Numbered from the stretch's first letter, positions 1 through 8,628 are shown. The stretch is 51,557 nucleotides of DNA from an uncultured Angelakisella sp. (GCA_934524965.1 CAKSYU010000011.1:1-51557), one strand, 5' to 3'. Numbers and translations: made by a program. Notes: a model not told the origin generated them from the letters alone.

Positions 1-440
1 AGCGGGCGTTCCGGTGCGTGGGTTTTTAGGGCGCAGCCCTAAACCGCTTTTGGGCACTTTTGGCGGTGCAAAAGTGCTTCCCCGCCGGATAGGCGTACAA
101 ATTAAAACCTTTTATAAGACTTTGCGACGCCGTTAGGCGACAACAAACTAAGCCTAAGTCAGCTATTTTCACCTGCTCGGTGAAAGGATAGACAGCAAAA
201 ATCGTGGGTCAGGGGGCGCCCTCTCTTGCAGGTCGCCCCCTCTGGCGAAAACGACCACACAGGGTCATTTTCGTCATTCACCCCCTGCGGAGCGCCCTCC
301 GGCAATTTAGGGGATAATCCCTACAAGCTTCTTTTATCAAAACCATCTGCTGATGCTTTTGATGCTTCTGTCATAGGAGCTGTTTCGCCCATTGTGATGG
401 GCGACCAGCCTTTTGAAAAAGGCTGGAGCCAAAACTTTTT
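1..440. repeat. Mosaic intergenic repeat, copy R1 (left end of window)
   Basis: No gene is seen between the window start and the dnaN stop. The stretch holds modules that recur in the other copies: a hairpin around GCACTTTTG/CAAAAGTGC, the AGGCGTACAA...CTTTTATAAGACTTTGCGACGCCGTTAGGCG block, a TTTCACC/GGTGAAA hairpin, the GGTCGCCCCCTCTG / ACGAAAACGACC block and a terminal hairpin AGCCTTTT/AAAAGGCT near 408-424. It ends about 10 bp from the dnaN stop codon. recF and gyrB, usually found on this side of dnaN, are not in the visible part. Confidence 0.75.
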
Positions 441-447
441 ACGTCTT

Positions 448-1554
448 TTATTCCGCCCGCAGTCTCATCGGCAGTACAAGGAACAGGAAGCTGTCTCCCT
501 CCAGCGGCAGCACCTTCATGGGGCTTAAGGGTCCGCACAGCTCCAGCCGCACCATGTCGGTATCGACATTCTTTAGGGCGTCCAGCAAAAAGCGGTTATT
601 AAAGCCCATCTCCAACAGGTTGCCCGTTGTGGAGCAGCAGCATTCATCATATGCCTTGCCAATGCTGGTGGAGCAGCTCATCTTGATGACCGATTCGCCG
701 AAATCCACCCGCAGCGGGCTGCGCAGACGGTCACTGATCAGCAGGCTGGTGCGCTCGATGGAATTGATGAGGGCGCGGGTATTCACCACCACGGCAGTAC
801 TGCTTTCCCGCGGGATCGCCGCGTGGTAATCAAGGAATTCTCCCTCTAAAAGACGGCTGACCAGCGTGCGGTTGCCCATATCAAACAGAATGTGCTTGCG
901 GCTCGCCTCGATGGAGATGTTGCCCTCCTCGGTCATCAGCTTCAGCAGCTCGCCCAGCGTCTTGCCGGGCACGATAAAGCGCATCGGCTCCTCGTGGCTC
1001 ACCTTTTCCCGACGCAGCGCCAGCCGGAAGCCATCGACCGCTACCACCGTCAACTCGCCGTCCTGCAGCTCAAACAGGCAGCCGGTCTGCACGGGCTTGG
1101 TATCGTTGGTCGCTATGGCATAGCGGGTCATATCTACCATGGAGGAAAGGGTCTCCATCGGCATGGTAAAGCCCTGCGCCTCGCCCACCGAGGGCAGCTC
1201 GGGGAACTCCTCCGAGGTCATGCCCAGAATAGTGAACTGCGAAACACCGCCGGTGATCTGCACCAGGCACCGGTCGTCCGCCTCAATGGTCACCTCATCG
1301 CTCTCGATGCGGCGAATGATATCGGAAAACACCTTGGCGGGAATGATGATCTCGCCGGTCTTTTCTACCTGTGCCTCCAGGCTGGCGGTGATGCCCATTT
1401 CCAGGTTGTAGCTCATCATGGTAATTTCCCTTGTGTGCGCGCGGACCAAAATGCCCTCCAGAGCCAAAAGCGTGCTTTTGGGACTTACCGCCAGCAGCGC
1501 AGAATTGATGCCGCTGACCAGCGCCGCGGTGTTGCAGGTAAATTTCATCATCAT
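448..1554 (-). CDS. dnaN: DNA polymerase III subunit beta (sliding clamp)
   Basis: This is the ring-shaped processivity clamp that tethers DNA polymerase III and other partners to DNA. At 368 aa it has the usual length for the family, begins MMMKFTCNTAALVSGINSAL and ends in the typical VLPMRLRAE tail. An AAGGAGG ribosome binding site lies 8 nt before the first of three consecutive ATG codons, which decides the start. It is downstream of dnaA on the same strand, 312 bp away, the standard bacterial origin arrangement. Assignment rests on overall sequence character, length and position; confidence is high. Confidence 0.97.
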   Translation of the reverse strand: MMMKFTCNTAALVSGINSALLAVSPKSTLLALEGILVRAHTREITMMSYNLEMGITASLEAQVEKTGEIIIPAKVFSDIIRRIESDEVTIEADDRCLVQITGGVSQFTILGMTSEEFPELPSVGEAQGFTMPMETLSSMVDMTRYAIATNDTKPVQTGCLFELQDGELTVVAVDGFRLALRREKVSHEEPMRFIVPGKTLGELLKLMTEEGNISIEASRKHILFDMGNRTLVSRLLEGEFLDYHAAIPRESSTAVVVNTRALINSIERTSLLISDRLRSPLRVDFGESVIKMSCSTSIGKAYDECCCSTTGNLLEMGFNNRFLLDALKNVDTDMVRLELCGPLSPMKVLPLEGDSFLFLVLPMRLRAE

Positions 1555-1866
1555 GCTGTCGTCCTCCTTGTGACCGCCGCCGGAAAAATTCTCACTTTCC
1601 CCATTTTCCGGCTGGGGTCATGCTCATTTTCTTTCAAAATTTATGTGCCGTGCGGGAATACAATATATAAACATCAGTTGTAATAGTAGGGGACCTTGAA
1701 AAGTGGAAATGCCCGCGCTTTCCCGATGGACAAGCGGGTTTCTTCCCCTTTTTGCAATATGGAAAGCACCCCTGAAAATTTGTGGAGACTGTGGAGAAAA
1801 CTTTTTCTTTTCACACGGCAGTGGAAATCTGTCGGTGGAATGTGAAAAATCGGTGGAAAGCGTTTT
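1555..1866. other. dnaA-dnaN intergenic region, probable part of oriC
   Basis: This 312-bp gap holds a cluster of similarly oriented GTGGA motifs resembling DnaA boxes (consensus TGTGGATAA read this way): TGTGGAGAC 1781-1789, TGTGGAGAA 1790-1798 (one mismatch), AGTGGAAAT 1820-1828, GGTGGAATG 1834-1842 and GGTGGAAAG 1852-1860. An A+T-rich stretch with TATATAAA lies at about 1661-1690, and TAATAGTAG at 1681-1689 abuts a G run, which could be read as DnaA-trio-like. In Bacillus the unwinding element also lies between dnaA and dnaN. The role is inferred; the boxes are degenerate. Confidence 0.6.
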
Positions 1867-3201
1867 TTAAGCGTCGGCATTGCGGATATTCTTGATGATA
1901 TCCTCAATGACCTCTTTTTTGCGGGGGTCGCTTTCCAGTATTTTTGTGACCTGCGACAGCGCGTAGATCACGGTGGTATGGTCGCGCCCGCCGAATTCCT
2001 GCCCGATCTCCAGCTGGGTCATGCCGGTGATCTCCCGCACCACATACATAGCGACCTGCCGTGCCGCGGAGATCTGGTTGCTGCGGCTTTTGCCGCGGAT
2101 ATCCTCCGCCGTAACGCTGTAGGTGCGCGCCACCTCATCGATAATGCGGTCAACGGTGACAGGCAGCGGGGTCTGGTCGGTCATGATATCCTGAATGGCG
2201 TTTTCCGCCAGCATCATCGTAATGGAGGAACCGTTCAGGCGGGCGTGGGCGTCCAGCCGCTTCACAACGCCCTCCAGCTGCCGCACATTATCCTTTACCT
2301 TACCGGCGATGAACGCTGCCACATCTTCCGGCATTTTCATGCCTAAACTATCTGCCTTGCGGGTGATGATCGCCATGCGGGTCTCATAGTCCGGCGGCTG
2401 CACATCGACCAGCAGACCCCACTCGAACCGGCTGCGGAGCCTGTCCTCCAGCGTTTTGATCTCCTTGGGGGGACGGTCGCTAGTCAGAATGATCTGTTTG
2501 CCGCATTCGTACAGCGAATTGAAAGTATGGAAAAATTCCTCCTGCGTACTCTCCTTGCCGGCGATGAACTGGATATCATCGACCGCCAGAAGATCCGCCT
2601 GCCGGTATTTTTCCTTAAATTCGGCGGTGGTGCGGTCTCGGATCGCCAAAATCAGCTCGTTGGCGAATTCCTCACCCTTGACATAAAGCAATTTATAGTC
2701 GGGGTGGTTCTGCCGTATCTTGCCGCAGATGGCATAGATCAAATGTGTCTTGCCCAAGCCGCTGCCGCCGTACATAAACAGGGGGTTGTAGCTCTTGGCG
2801 GGGTTATTGGCGACCGCCCACGCGGCGGCATGCGCCATGCTGTTACCGCTGCCCACCACGAAGGTCTCGAAGGAATATTCCTTTTCGGGCTGGAATTCCT
2901 GCTCGGCTGCCGCGGCATTGGCGGCAGGGGAGGGGGGCGGCGTCTCGCGGGAATAGATCTCGACCTTTACAGGGAAGCCGATGATCTGCTCGAAGCAGCT
3001 TGCCAGGAGCGCGTTGTATTTATTATCGGCGATATCCCGCTTCATCTGGGTGCTGCCCATCAGTCGGGCGGTCTCGCCGTCAAGGGAGATCAGCTCCAGA
3101 TCGTTGATCCACAGCCCGTAGGCGACCTCGCTCATCTCGCCGCGGCAGAGCTGTTTTACTCTCTCAAAAACATCGGAAAAAGAATCCATATTGAACCTCA
3201 T
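1867..3201 (-). CDS. dnaA: Chromosomal replication initiator protein DnaA
   Basis: DnaA binds DnaA boxes and unwinds the origin using ATP. The 444-aa protein shows all four domains: N-terminal interaction domain (about 1-80), a short variable linker (85-105), the AAA+ domain with Walker A GGSGLGKT at 145-152, Walker B LLAVDDI near 204-210 and the RLRSRFEWGL stretch near 254-263, and the DNA-binding domain with the signature GGRDHTTV at 404-411. Start: GGGAG lies 8 nt before the ATG at 3201. A second in-frame ATG at 3189 (MDSFSDVF) has its own GAGG 6 nt upstream and is an equally plausible start. Confidence 0.98.
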   Translation of the reverse strand: MRFNMDSFSDVFERVKQLCRGEMSEVAYGLWINDLELISLDGETARLMGSTQMKRDIADNKYNALLASCFEQIIGFPVKVEIYSRETPPPSPAANAAAAEQEFQPEKEYSFETFVVGSGNSMAHAAAWAVANNPAKSYNPLFMYGGSGLGKTHLIYAICGKIRQNHPDYKLLYVKGEEFANELILAIRDRTTAEFKEKYRQADLLAVDDIQFIAGKESTQEEFFHTFNSLYECGKQIILTSDRPPKEIKTLEDRLRSRFEWGLLVDVQPPDYETRMAIITRKADSLGMKMPEDVAAFIAGKVKDNVRQLEGVVKRLDAHARLNGSSITMMLAENAIQDIMTDQTPLPVTVDRIIDEVARTYSVTAEDIRGKSRSNQISAARQVAMYVVREITGMTQLEIGQEFGGRDHTTVIYALSQVTKILESDPRKKEVIEDIIKNIRNADA

Positions 3202-3250
3202 TTCATTTTCTCCCTACGGCAGTTCCCATAGGGATAGATACCTATTATAT

Positions 3251-3279
3251 ATAGTAGCATATTCGGGGTCGGAATACAA
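3251..3279 (-). promoter_or_regulatory. Probable dnaA promoter
   Basis: On the minus strand TTGTAT (3279-3274) is followed by 17 nt and TACTAT (3256-3251). It lies about 50 bp upstream of the dnaA start. An overlapping TATAAT slightly downstream is an alternative -10 but lacks a -35 at the right distance. Confidence 0.45.
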
Positions 3280-3492
3280 CATCGGAAGCCCGAAAAGCCC
3301 CAAATTTTCCACCAAAAAAAGAGCCGGTGTGAAAAGCCCTCCCTCCCCCGAAGAAAGGGAAGCAAGGGGTGCAAAGCTCCGGCTAAAGCAGAAAAAAATA
3401 AAATGTCCCTCCCATATCTTGTAGCTGTTCCGTTGCCTCTCCACTACCGGCGCACCCTGTACACAGAATCCCGCAAAAACAGTAGCTTTTTC

Positions 3493-3522
3493 TTGACAGA
3501 TGCCTTGGATTTAAGGTATAAT
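3493..3522 (+). promoter_or_regulatory. rpmH promoter (vegetative sigma)
   Basis: TTGACA (3493-3498), 18 nt, TATAAT (3517-3522): both hexamers are perfect consensus. It lies about 115 bp upstream of rpmH and points into the rpmH-rnpA-yidD-yidC series. Confidence 0.85.
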
Positions 3523-3636
3523 TCAAAATTGCAGGGTCATCTCTCCCAATAGCGCGTTGGGACAAATGACCGACCACATCAGGCAGGCTCCCGCGCCGGG
3601 AGACGCCGCCAAGACCCGGAAGGAGGGGAATGAACA

Positions 3637-3771
3637 ATGCTCAGAACTTATCAGCCCAAAAAGAGACAGAGAAGCAAAGTACATGGGTTCAGAAAGAGAA
3701 TGGCGACCGCCAACGGTCGTAAGGTCCTGGCCCGCAGACGTGCCAAGGGCAGAGCCAGACTGACCCACTAA
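3637..3771 (+). CDS. rpmH: 50S ribosomal protein L34
   Basis: A 44-codon gene encoding the small, very basic L34 protein of the large ribosomal subunit. The product begins [20 protein letters not shown] and continues with the family-typical [21 protein letters not shown] and ends in TH. An AGGAGGGG ribosome binding site lies just upstream. It sits in the canonical place, divergent from dnaA and ahead of rnpA. The length matches the usual 44-46 aa. Confidence 0.97.
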   Translation: MLRTYQPKKRQRSKVHGFRKRMATANGRKVLARRRAKGRARLTH

Positions 3772-3778
3772 GAAAGAT

Positions 3779-3812
3779 GCCCACAGCGCAAATGCCGTGG
3801 GCTGATTTTTTA
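3779..3812 (+). terminator. Terminator or attenuator after rpmH
   Basis: GCCCACAGC pairs with GCCGTGGGC across a 6-nt loop (one A/C mismatch), followed by TGATTTTTTAA. Read-through would couple the abundant rpmH message to lower expression of rnpA-yidD-yidC. Confidence 0.75.
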
Positions 3813-3962
3813 ATGTCCGTCTTTTTAGTATCACTATCTACACATGGGAAACCAAACGCGACGGCAGCGGTGTGAAAGGGACGCCCTCTTCTTTTTTCTT
3901 CTCAGTCCGGCACACCGCACATCTGCCCGCTCTCCCGCGGCGCAGGGAAGGGACCCAAAACA

Positions 3963-4319
3963 ATGAAAACCACCGCGATCATCAAAAAAAACCGCGACTT
4001 TACCCGCATGTACCGCAGGGCACGGTCGCAAACCGGACAGGTTCTTGTCACCTACTGTGCCAGGAACCGTCTGGGTCACAACCGCATCGGCATCACCGCC
4101 AGCAAACGGGTGGGCAATGCCGTCCGCCGCAACCGCGCCAAGCGCGTGATCCGCGCCGCCTATACCGGTCTGGAGGGGCAGCTGCCGCAGGGCTACGACT
4201 TCATCTTTGTCGCCCGCAGCCGCACCGCCCACTGCAAAATGCAGCCGGTGCAGGAATTGATGCTCCGCCAGATCACCGCCCTGTGCGGCGCCCCGAAAGG
4301 GGAGACGGAGACCCTATGA
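3963..4319 (+). CDS. rnpA: Ribonuclease P protein component
   Basis: The basic protein cofactor of RNase P, which matures tRNA 5-prime ends with the catalytic RNA. The 118-aa product has the family signature KRVGNAVRRNRAKRVIR at about 43-59 and the N-terminal IIKKNRDFTRMYRR segment. Its stop overlaps the yidD start (ATGA), indicating translational coupling. The RNase P RNA gene itself is not in this window. Confidence 0.95.
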   Translation: MKTTAIIKKNRDFTRMYRRARSQTGQVLVTYCARNRLGHNRIGITASKRVGNAVRRNRAKRVIRAAYTGLEGQLPQGYDFIFVARSRTAHCKMQPVQELMLRQITALCGAPKGETETL

Positions 4320-4696
4320 AGCGGCTGTGGCAGTTCCTCAAAAAAATATGCAGCGAGCTTTTGATCCTGCCCATCAGGATCTATCAGAAGTGCATCTCCC
4401 CCCTTATCCCTCCCAGATGCCGGTTTTCCCCCACCTGCTCCTGCTACGCGGTCACGGCGCTGCGGCGCTTCGGACCCATTCGGGGGAGCTTGCTGACCGT
4501 CTGCCGATTGGCACGGTGTCAGCCCTTTTGCCGCCCGGGGTACGATCCCGTCCCCCAGCGCTTTTCCCTGCGCCCCTTTGCCGGCGCCCTGCAGGAAAAG
4601 CAGGCGGCACACCCGTCCCAGCACCCTGCCGCCGATACTTCCGCCGGCGGGGAGACTATCCCCCATGAAAATGGGAACGGAGGATCATCAATATGA
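4316..4696 (+). CDS. yidD: Membrane protein insertion efficiency factor YidD
   Basis: A small membrane-associated protein that assists YidC-dependent insertion. The 126-aa product carries the family core: ILPIRIYQKCISPLIPPRCRF followed by SPTCSCYAVTAL, with its conserved cysteines and the PxCRFxPTCS motif. The C-terminal 40 residues, rich in Q, A, G and H, go beyond the usual 70-85 aa and look like lineage-specific tail. It begins at the ATGA overlap with rnpA and ends at an ATGA overlap with yidC, so all three genes are tightly coupled. Confidence 0.93.
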   Translation: MKRLWQFLKKICSELLILPIRIYQKCISPLIPPRCRFSPTCSCYAVTALRRFGPIRGSLLTVCRLARCQPFCRPGYDPVPQRFSLRPFAGALQEKQAAHPSQHPAADTSAGGETIPHENGNGGSSI

Positions 4697-5733
4697 ACTT
4701 TATTATGACGATTTTCGGCTATCCTTTCGGGTGGCTGATGTACGGTCTGTACCATCTGGTCAGCAATTACGGCGTTGCGCTGGTGCTCTTTACCCTTATC
4801 GTTAAGGCGCTGCTGTTCCCTCTGGGTCTCAAGCAGCAGAAGTCCACCATCAAAATGCAGATCATTCAGCCTAAAATTCAGGAAATTCAGGCGAAGTACA
4901 AGAACAACCAGGCAAAAATGAACGAGGAGCTGCAGGCTCTGTACGCCAAGGAGAACTACAACCCCATGAGCGGCTGTGGCACCCTGCTTATCCAGTTCCC
5001 CGTCATCTTCGGTCTGTTGGATGTAGTTTATAAGCCCCTGACCCACCTGCTGCGCTTCTCCAAGGAGACCATCGCCGCCCTCACCGAGGTCGCGGGCACA
5101 CTGGGCATCGCCACCACCGGCTACGCCCCCCAGATCAATATTTATCAGAGCGTCATGCAGAACCCCGCCGCTTATTCCAGCGTCGGCGCCGATGTCATCG
5201 CCAAGATCCAGTCTCTCGACATGGGCTTCCTCGGCATGGATCTTTCCAGCACCCCCAACCTCCCCTGGCAGGGCGGCTGGAACTGGCTGGTCATCATTCC
5301 GCTGCTCTCCGGTCTCACCGCGCTGCTTTCTTCCGTCATTTCCATGAAGAACAGCCCCAGCATGGGTCAGGCAGGCGCCAGCATGAAGATGATGATGTAC
5401 ATTATGCCCCTCATCTCCATCTGGTTCACCTTCATGGTGCCCATCGGCGTCGGCATTTACTGGACTCTCTCCAATGTGTTCGGCTGCGTTCAGGCACTGA
5501 TCCTCAATAAGATCTACAACCCCAAGGAAGTCGCCGAAAAGATGCAGGCGGAGGCCAAGGAGCGCGCCGAGCGGGAGCGTCAGGAGCGCATCGAGGCGAA
5601 GAAGCGTGCCAAGGAGGCACTGAAGAACGGCGATAAGGTGGAGGATACCGCCTTTCTTTCCGATAAGGAAAAGATAAAGGAAGCCCGCCGCCGCTATGCC
5701 GAAAAGTACGGCGATGAATACATCGACGATTGA
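4693..5733 (+). CDS. yidC: Membrane protein insertase YidC/Oxa1
   Basis: YidC inserts proteins into the cytoplasmic membrane alone or with Sec. The 346-aa product is of the short Gram-positive type: membrane segments near 5-45, 88-110, 195-215 and 235-275, a cytoplasmic hairpin (KQQKSTIKMQIIQPKIQEIQ) with the family PKIQEIQ motif, and a long charged tail after about 285 (KEVAEKMQAEAKERAERERQ), consistent with ribosome contact. No lipobox is visible at the N terminus, unlike SpoIIIJ of Bacillus. The start is fixed by the ATGA overlap with yidD. Confidence 0.96.
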   Translation: MNFIMTIFGYPFGWLMYGLYHLVSNYGVALVLFTLIVKALLFPLGLKQQKSTIKMQIIQPKIQEIQAKYKNNQAKMNEELQALYAKENYNPMSGCGTLLIQFPVIFGLLDVVYKPLTHLLRFSKETIAALTEVAGTLGIATTGYAPQINIYQSVMQNPAAYSSVGADVIAKIQSLDMGFLGMDLSSTPNLPWQGGWNWLVIIPLLSGLTALLSSVISMKNSPSMGQAGASMKMMMYIMPLISIWFTFMVPIGVGIYWTLSNVFGCVQALILNKIYNPKEVAEKMQAEAKERAERERQERIEAKKRAKEALKNGDKVEDTAFLSDKEKIKEARRRYAEKYGDEYIDD

Positions 5734-5761
5734 TGCCGGAAAAGTAAAGAGGTAACTGATT

Positions 5762-6928
5762 ATGATAAAAGAGATCATTGCTACCGGCGCGGACGCCAAT
5801 GCCGCCATCGAAAGCGGCGCGCTGCTGCTGGGTCTGCCTCGTGAAGAGGTGCAGTTTGAGATCATCGACCTGCCCCGCAAGGGCGGTTTTCTGGGACTGA
5901 AAAAGCTGCCCGCCAAGGTTCGCGTGTGGGCGGAGGTCCCCGATGAAAAGCCGGCAAAGAGCGAAAAGCCCCGCCGGCAGGAGGCTCCCAAAAAGGAGAA
6001 TAAGCCGGAAGCGAAGCCCGCCCCCCGCGCGGAGCGTGCCGAAAAGCCGGTAAAGACCGAAAAGCCCGCCGCTCCCAAGCAGGAGAAGGCGGAAAAACCC
6101 GAAAAGCCCGAAAAAGCGGAAAAGCGGCCCCGTGAGGAAAAGCCCGCTCCCGTGGAGATCGAGCCGACTGAGGAGGTGCGCGCCAAGGTAGAAAAGGCAG
6201 CCGCCTATGTCACCGATATCCTTACCGCGATGGGTCTGACCAACTTTACCGTCACCCCCCGCTACTATGAGGAAAATGTCCGCCTGCAGCTCGCCGGCGA
6301 GCAGATCGGCAGCGTCATCGGCAGACGGGGCGAGACCCTCGATGCCATTCAGTACCTTGCCAGCCTTGTCGCCAACCGCGGCGAGGGCGAGTATATCCGC
6401 CTTTCCATCGATAGCGGCAATTACCGCGAAAAGCGTGCCCGCACGCTGGAGGCACTGGCGCGCAAGCTCGCCAATCAGGCGGTACGCACCGGACGCAGCG
6501 TTACGCTGGAGCCGATGAACCCCTATGAGCGCCGCATCATTCACGGCGCTGTCTCTACCGTCAAGGGTGCTACCAGCTCCTCCACCGGCGTCGAGCCGAA
6601 TCGTCGTGTCGTCATCAGTTCCACCGTTCCGCCCACCGGCGGCAAGGAGGGTTCTCGTGAGGGCGGACGCGGCGGTCGTGGCGGACGCGGCGGCAACCGC
6701 CGCGGCAACGGCGGTCGTGGTAACGGCGGGGAACGCCGCAATGACGGCGAGCGCCGCAGCCGTCCGGCAGGGGAGCGCCGTCCCCGTCTGGAGGACCCGC
6801 CCGCCATCGGCGGACCCGTCCGCCGCGAGCCGAAGCCGGAGACTGCCCCTAAGCAGGAAAAGAGCGCCGTGGAGCAGGAGATCCTCTCCGCCAATACCGG
6901 CAAGCGCTACGGCAAAATTGATATCTGA
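5762..6928 (+). CDS. jag: RNA-binding protein Jag/KhpB with RGG-rich tail
   Basis: Jag (KhpB/EloR) is an RNA-binding regulator tied to cell division and elongation in Gram-positive bacteria. Domains in this 388-aa product: Jag-N (1-55, with KGGFLGL at 40-46), a K/E/P-rich low-complexity linker (60-135), a KH domain (about 150-215, GRRG loop at 187-190), R3H (about 220-285, PYERRIIH at 254-261), then a Gly/Arg-rich tail (about 299-345, repeated GGRGG and NGGR). Typical homologues are 200-270 aa and lack the RGG-like tail. It lies 28 bp after yidC, the usual neighbour. Confidence 0.94.
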   Translation: MIKEIIATGADANAAIESGALLLGLPREEVQFEIIDLPRKGGFLGLKKLPAKVRVWAEVPDEKPAKSEKPRRQEAPKKENKPEAKPAPRAERAEKPVKTEKPAAPKQEKAEKPEKPEKAEKRPREEKPAPVEIEPTEEVRAKVEKAAAYVTDILTAMGLTNFTVTPRYYEENVRLQLAGEQIGSVIGRRGETLDAIQYLASLVANRGEGEYIRLSIDSGNYREKRARTLEALARKLANQAVRTGRSVTLEPMNPYERRIIHGAVSTVKGATSSSTGVEPNRRVVISSTVPPTGGKEGSREGGRGGRGGRGGNRRGNGGRGNGGERRNDGERRSRPAGERRPRLEDPPAIGGPVRREPKPETAPKQEKSAVEQEILSANTGKRYGKIDI

Positions 6929-6937
6929 ACAAAGCCG

Positions 6938-6966
6938 AAAGACCCCGCAGCTGTCGGGGTCTTTTT
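6938..6966 (+). terminator. Terminator after jag
   Basis: AAAGACCCCG pairs with CGGGGTCTTT across a short loop, ending in TCTTTTTCTC. A strong intrinsic terminator closing the rpmH-jag transcript. Confidence 0.9.
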
Positions 6967-7009
6967 CTCTGTCCGCCGCCCTAAATTTTGCATGGCTTCC
7001 TTTCCGGCG

Positions 7010-7038
7010 GTGACAAAGCCAGTATTTTGTGCTACACT
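7010..7038 (+). promoter_or_regulatory. Probable promoter of the MFS gene
   Basis: GTGACA (7010-7015), 17 nt, TACACT (7033-7038), preceded by TGC as an extended -10. The predicted transcription start falls at about 7045, on the left end of the MITE-like element, which would make that element the 5-prime leader of the transporter mRNA. Confidence 0.5.
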
Positions 7039-7044
7039 GTATTT

Positions 7045-7244
7045 ACCTTCACTTGACAAGAGCACATACGGTTTTTGCAGGCAGAAATGCTGTGCAAAAA
7101 CTCCGCAGGACTTTTCGGCGAGAGAAAACCAGATGATGACAAGGAAGAGAACTGCAGGAATACTTGCGTATTTCAAGGTTCGATGACGCAGTCAGCGCTG
7201 GTTTTCACCGCCGCAAAGCGTGTGTGTCCTTGTCAAGCGAAGGT
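7045..7244 (+). repeat. MITE-like element, copy M1 (200 bp)
   Basis: Bounded by imperfect terminal inverted repeats: the left end begins ACCTTCACTTGACAAG (7045-7060) and the right end, read in reverse, begins ACCTTCGCTTGACAAG (7244-7229). Homology continues for about 10 further bases. Inside are a hairpin TTTTTGC/GCAAAAA and a segment with ACTTTTCGGCGAGAGAAAA. A longer copy lies inverted at 39669-40046. No open reading frame of note and no transposase; non-autonomous element inferred. Confidence 0.75.
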
Positions 7245-7268
7245 ATTACGGAAAGGCAGGGTCTCTTT

Positions 7269-8570
7269 ATGCAGAAAACCAAGCTGGGCGGGCGCTTCTG
7301 GCTGGCGCTTACGGTTTTTTCTCTTGTCGGGCAGGTCGCATGGGTCGTGGAGAATATGTACTTCAACGTATTCGTCTACAAGATGTTCCACGCCACCGCC
7401 GCACAGATCAGCCTGATGGTCTCGGCTTCCGCCGTGGTCGCCACCCTCACCACCATTTTGATCGGCGCACTCAGCGACCGTGTGGGCAAGCGCAAGGTCT
7501 TTATCTGTGTGGGGTATCTTTTGTGGGGAATTTCCATTCTCAGCTTTGCCCTCATTCGCACCGATGTTATCAGCCCGATGGTCTCGGCGGGCATTGCGGT
7601 CAGCACCGTCTGCATCAATCTTACCATCATCATGGATTGCGTGATGACCTTTTTCGGCTCCACCGCCAACGATGCCTGCTTTAATGCATGGCTTACCGAC
7701 AGCACCGATAATTCCAACCGCGGTGCGGCGGAGGGCATCAACGCCATGATGCCCATGCTGGCGATCTTGGTGGTATTCGGCAGCTTTATGTTCTTCGATC
7801 TGGAGCAGGCGGCAAGCTGGGTCACCATTTTTACCATCATCGGCGTAGTGGTGATCCTCATCGGCATCGCCGGCTTCTGGCTCATCAAGGAGCCGGAGGT
7901 TACCCCCTCGCCCGCCGGCAGCTATTGGGGCAGCATTCTCTATGGCTTCAAGCCCTCGGTCGTGCGGCAGCACAAGGTGCTTTATCTTACGCTCTTAGCA
8001 TTTGCGGGCTTCGGCATTTCCATTCAGATCTTCATGCCCTATCTCATTCTGTACTACGAAAAATCCCTCGGCATGGAAAATTATGTACTGGTCATGGCGC
8101 CCGCCATCGTGCTGGCGGCGGCGTTCACCGCCTTTTACGGCAGGCGGTATGATACCCGCGGCTTTCGCAGCGCCATTCTGCCGGGCATCGCGCTGCTGCT
8201 TCTCGGCTACCTCATTTTGTACTTTACACGCGGCACACTGCCGGTGTTCTTCGGCTCGCTTTGCATGATGATGGGCTACCTTTCCAGCACCGCCATCTTC
8301 GGCGCCATGATGCGTACCTACACCCCGCCGGAGCAGGTCGGTCTGTTCCAGGGGCTGCGCATCGTGGCACAGGTGCTGGTGCCGGGCGTCATCGGGCCCT
8401 CCATCGGCGCCGCGGTGCTGAAAAACGCCGAGCTGGTGGTCAATGGCGACGGCACTACCTCTTTTTTGCCCAACGCCAATATCTGGCTGGCGGCTTTCGC
8501 GGCGGGACTGGTGCTGTGCGTGCTGCTGGCGGTGCTGTTCGCCCGCCTCAAAAAGGAGCAGCAAAACTGA
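7269..8570 (+). CDS. MFS transporter
   Basis: A 433-aa major facilitator superfamily secondary transporter, substrate unknown. It has about 12 predicted hydrophobic segments. The loop between helices 2 and 3 reads GALSDRVGKRKVF, the classical MFS GxxxDRxGRR/K motif, at about 67-79. The ATG at 7269 is preferred because residues upstream of it would be read from the repeat element, and AGGCAGGG precedes it. A charged AFYGRRYDTRGFRS loop marks the second half. The gene stands alone between the jag terminator and a convergent gene. Confidence 0.85.
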   Translation: MQKTKLGGRFWLALTVFSLVGQVAWVVENMYFNVFVYKMFHATAAQISLMVSASAVVATLTTILIGALSDRVGKRKVFICVGYLLWGISILSFALIRTDVISPMVSAGIAVSTVCINLTIIMDCVMTFFGSTANDACFNAWLTDSTDNSNRGAAEGINAMMPMLAILVVFGSFMFFDLEQAASWVTIFTIIGVVVILIGIAGFWLIKEPEVTPSPAGSYWGSILYGFKPSVVRQHKVLYLTLLAFAGFGISIQIFMPYLILYYEKSLGMENYVLVMAPAIVLAAAFTAFYGRRYDTRGFRSAILPGIALLLLGYLILYFTRGTLPVFFGSLCMMMGYLSSTAIFGAMMRTYTPPEQVGLFQGLRIVAQVLVPGVIGPSIGAAVLKNAELVVNGDGTTSFLPNANIWLAAFAAGLVLCVLLAVLFARLKKEQQN

Positions 8571-8595
8571 ATATTTCCCCCCAGAAAAGAAAAGC

Positions 8596-8628
8596 GGCCC
8601 GTCGGTTCTTCCGGCGGGTCAAATTTTG
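8596..8628 (+). terminator. Possible terminator after the MFS gene
   Basis: A 10-bp stem (GCCCGTCGG with CCGGCGGGT, two G-T wobbles) with loop TTCTT, followed only by AAATTTTGT. The T tract is weak. Confidence 0.5.

Larger units (their letters stand above)
3202..3636. other. dnaA-rpmH divergent intergenic region (origin flank)
   Basis: This gap of about 435 bp between divergent dnaA and rpmH is the other classical location of origin sequences. It contains an A+T-rich patch (TATTATATATAG, 3243-3254), a TTTTCCACC DnaA-box-like match at 3305-3313, the dnaA and rpmH promoters and the rpmH ribosome binding site. No consensus TTATCCACA box was found, so DnaA binding here is weakly supported. Confidence 0.5.

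Noticed and set aside
1..440. CRISPR array
   Set aside because: Repeats here are long, irregular and non-tandem, with no regular spacers and no cas genes in the window.
7045..7244. Insertion sequence with transposase
   Set aside because: At 200 bp there is no room for a transposase and no coding potential is seen; only a MITE-like reading is supported.
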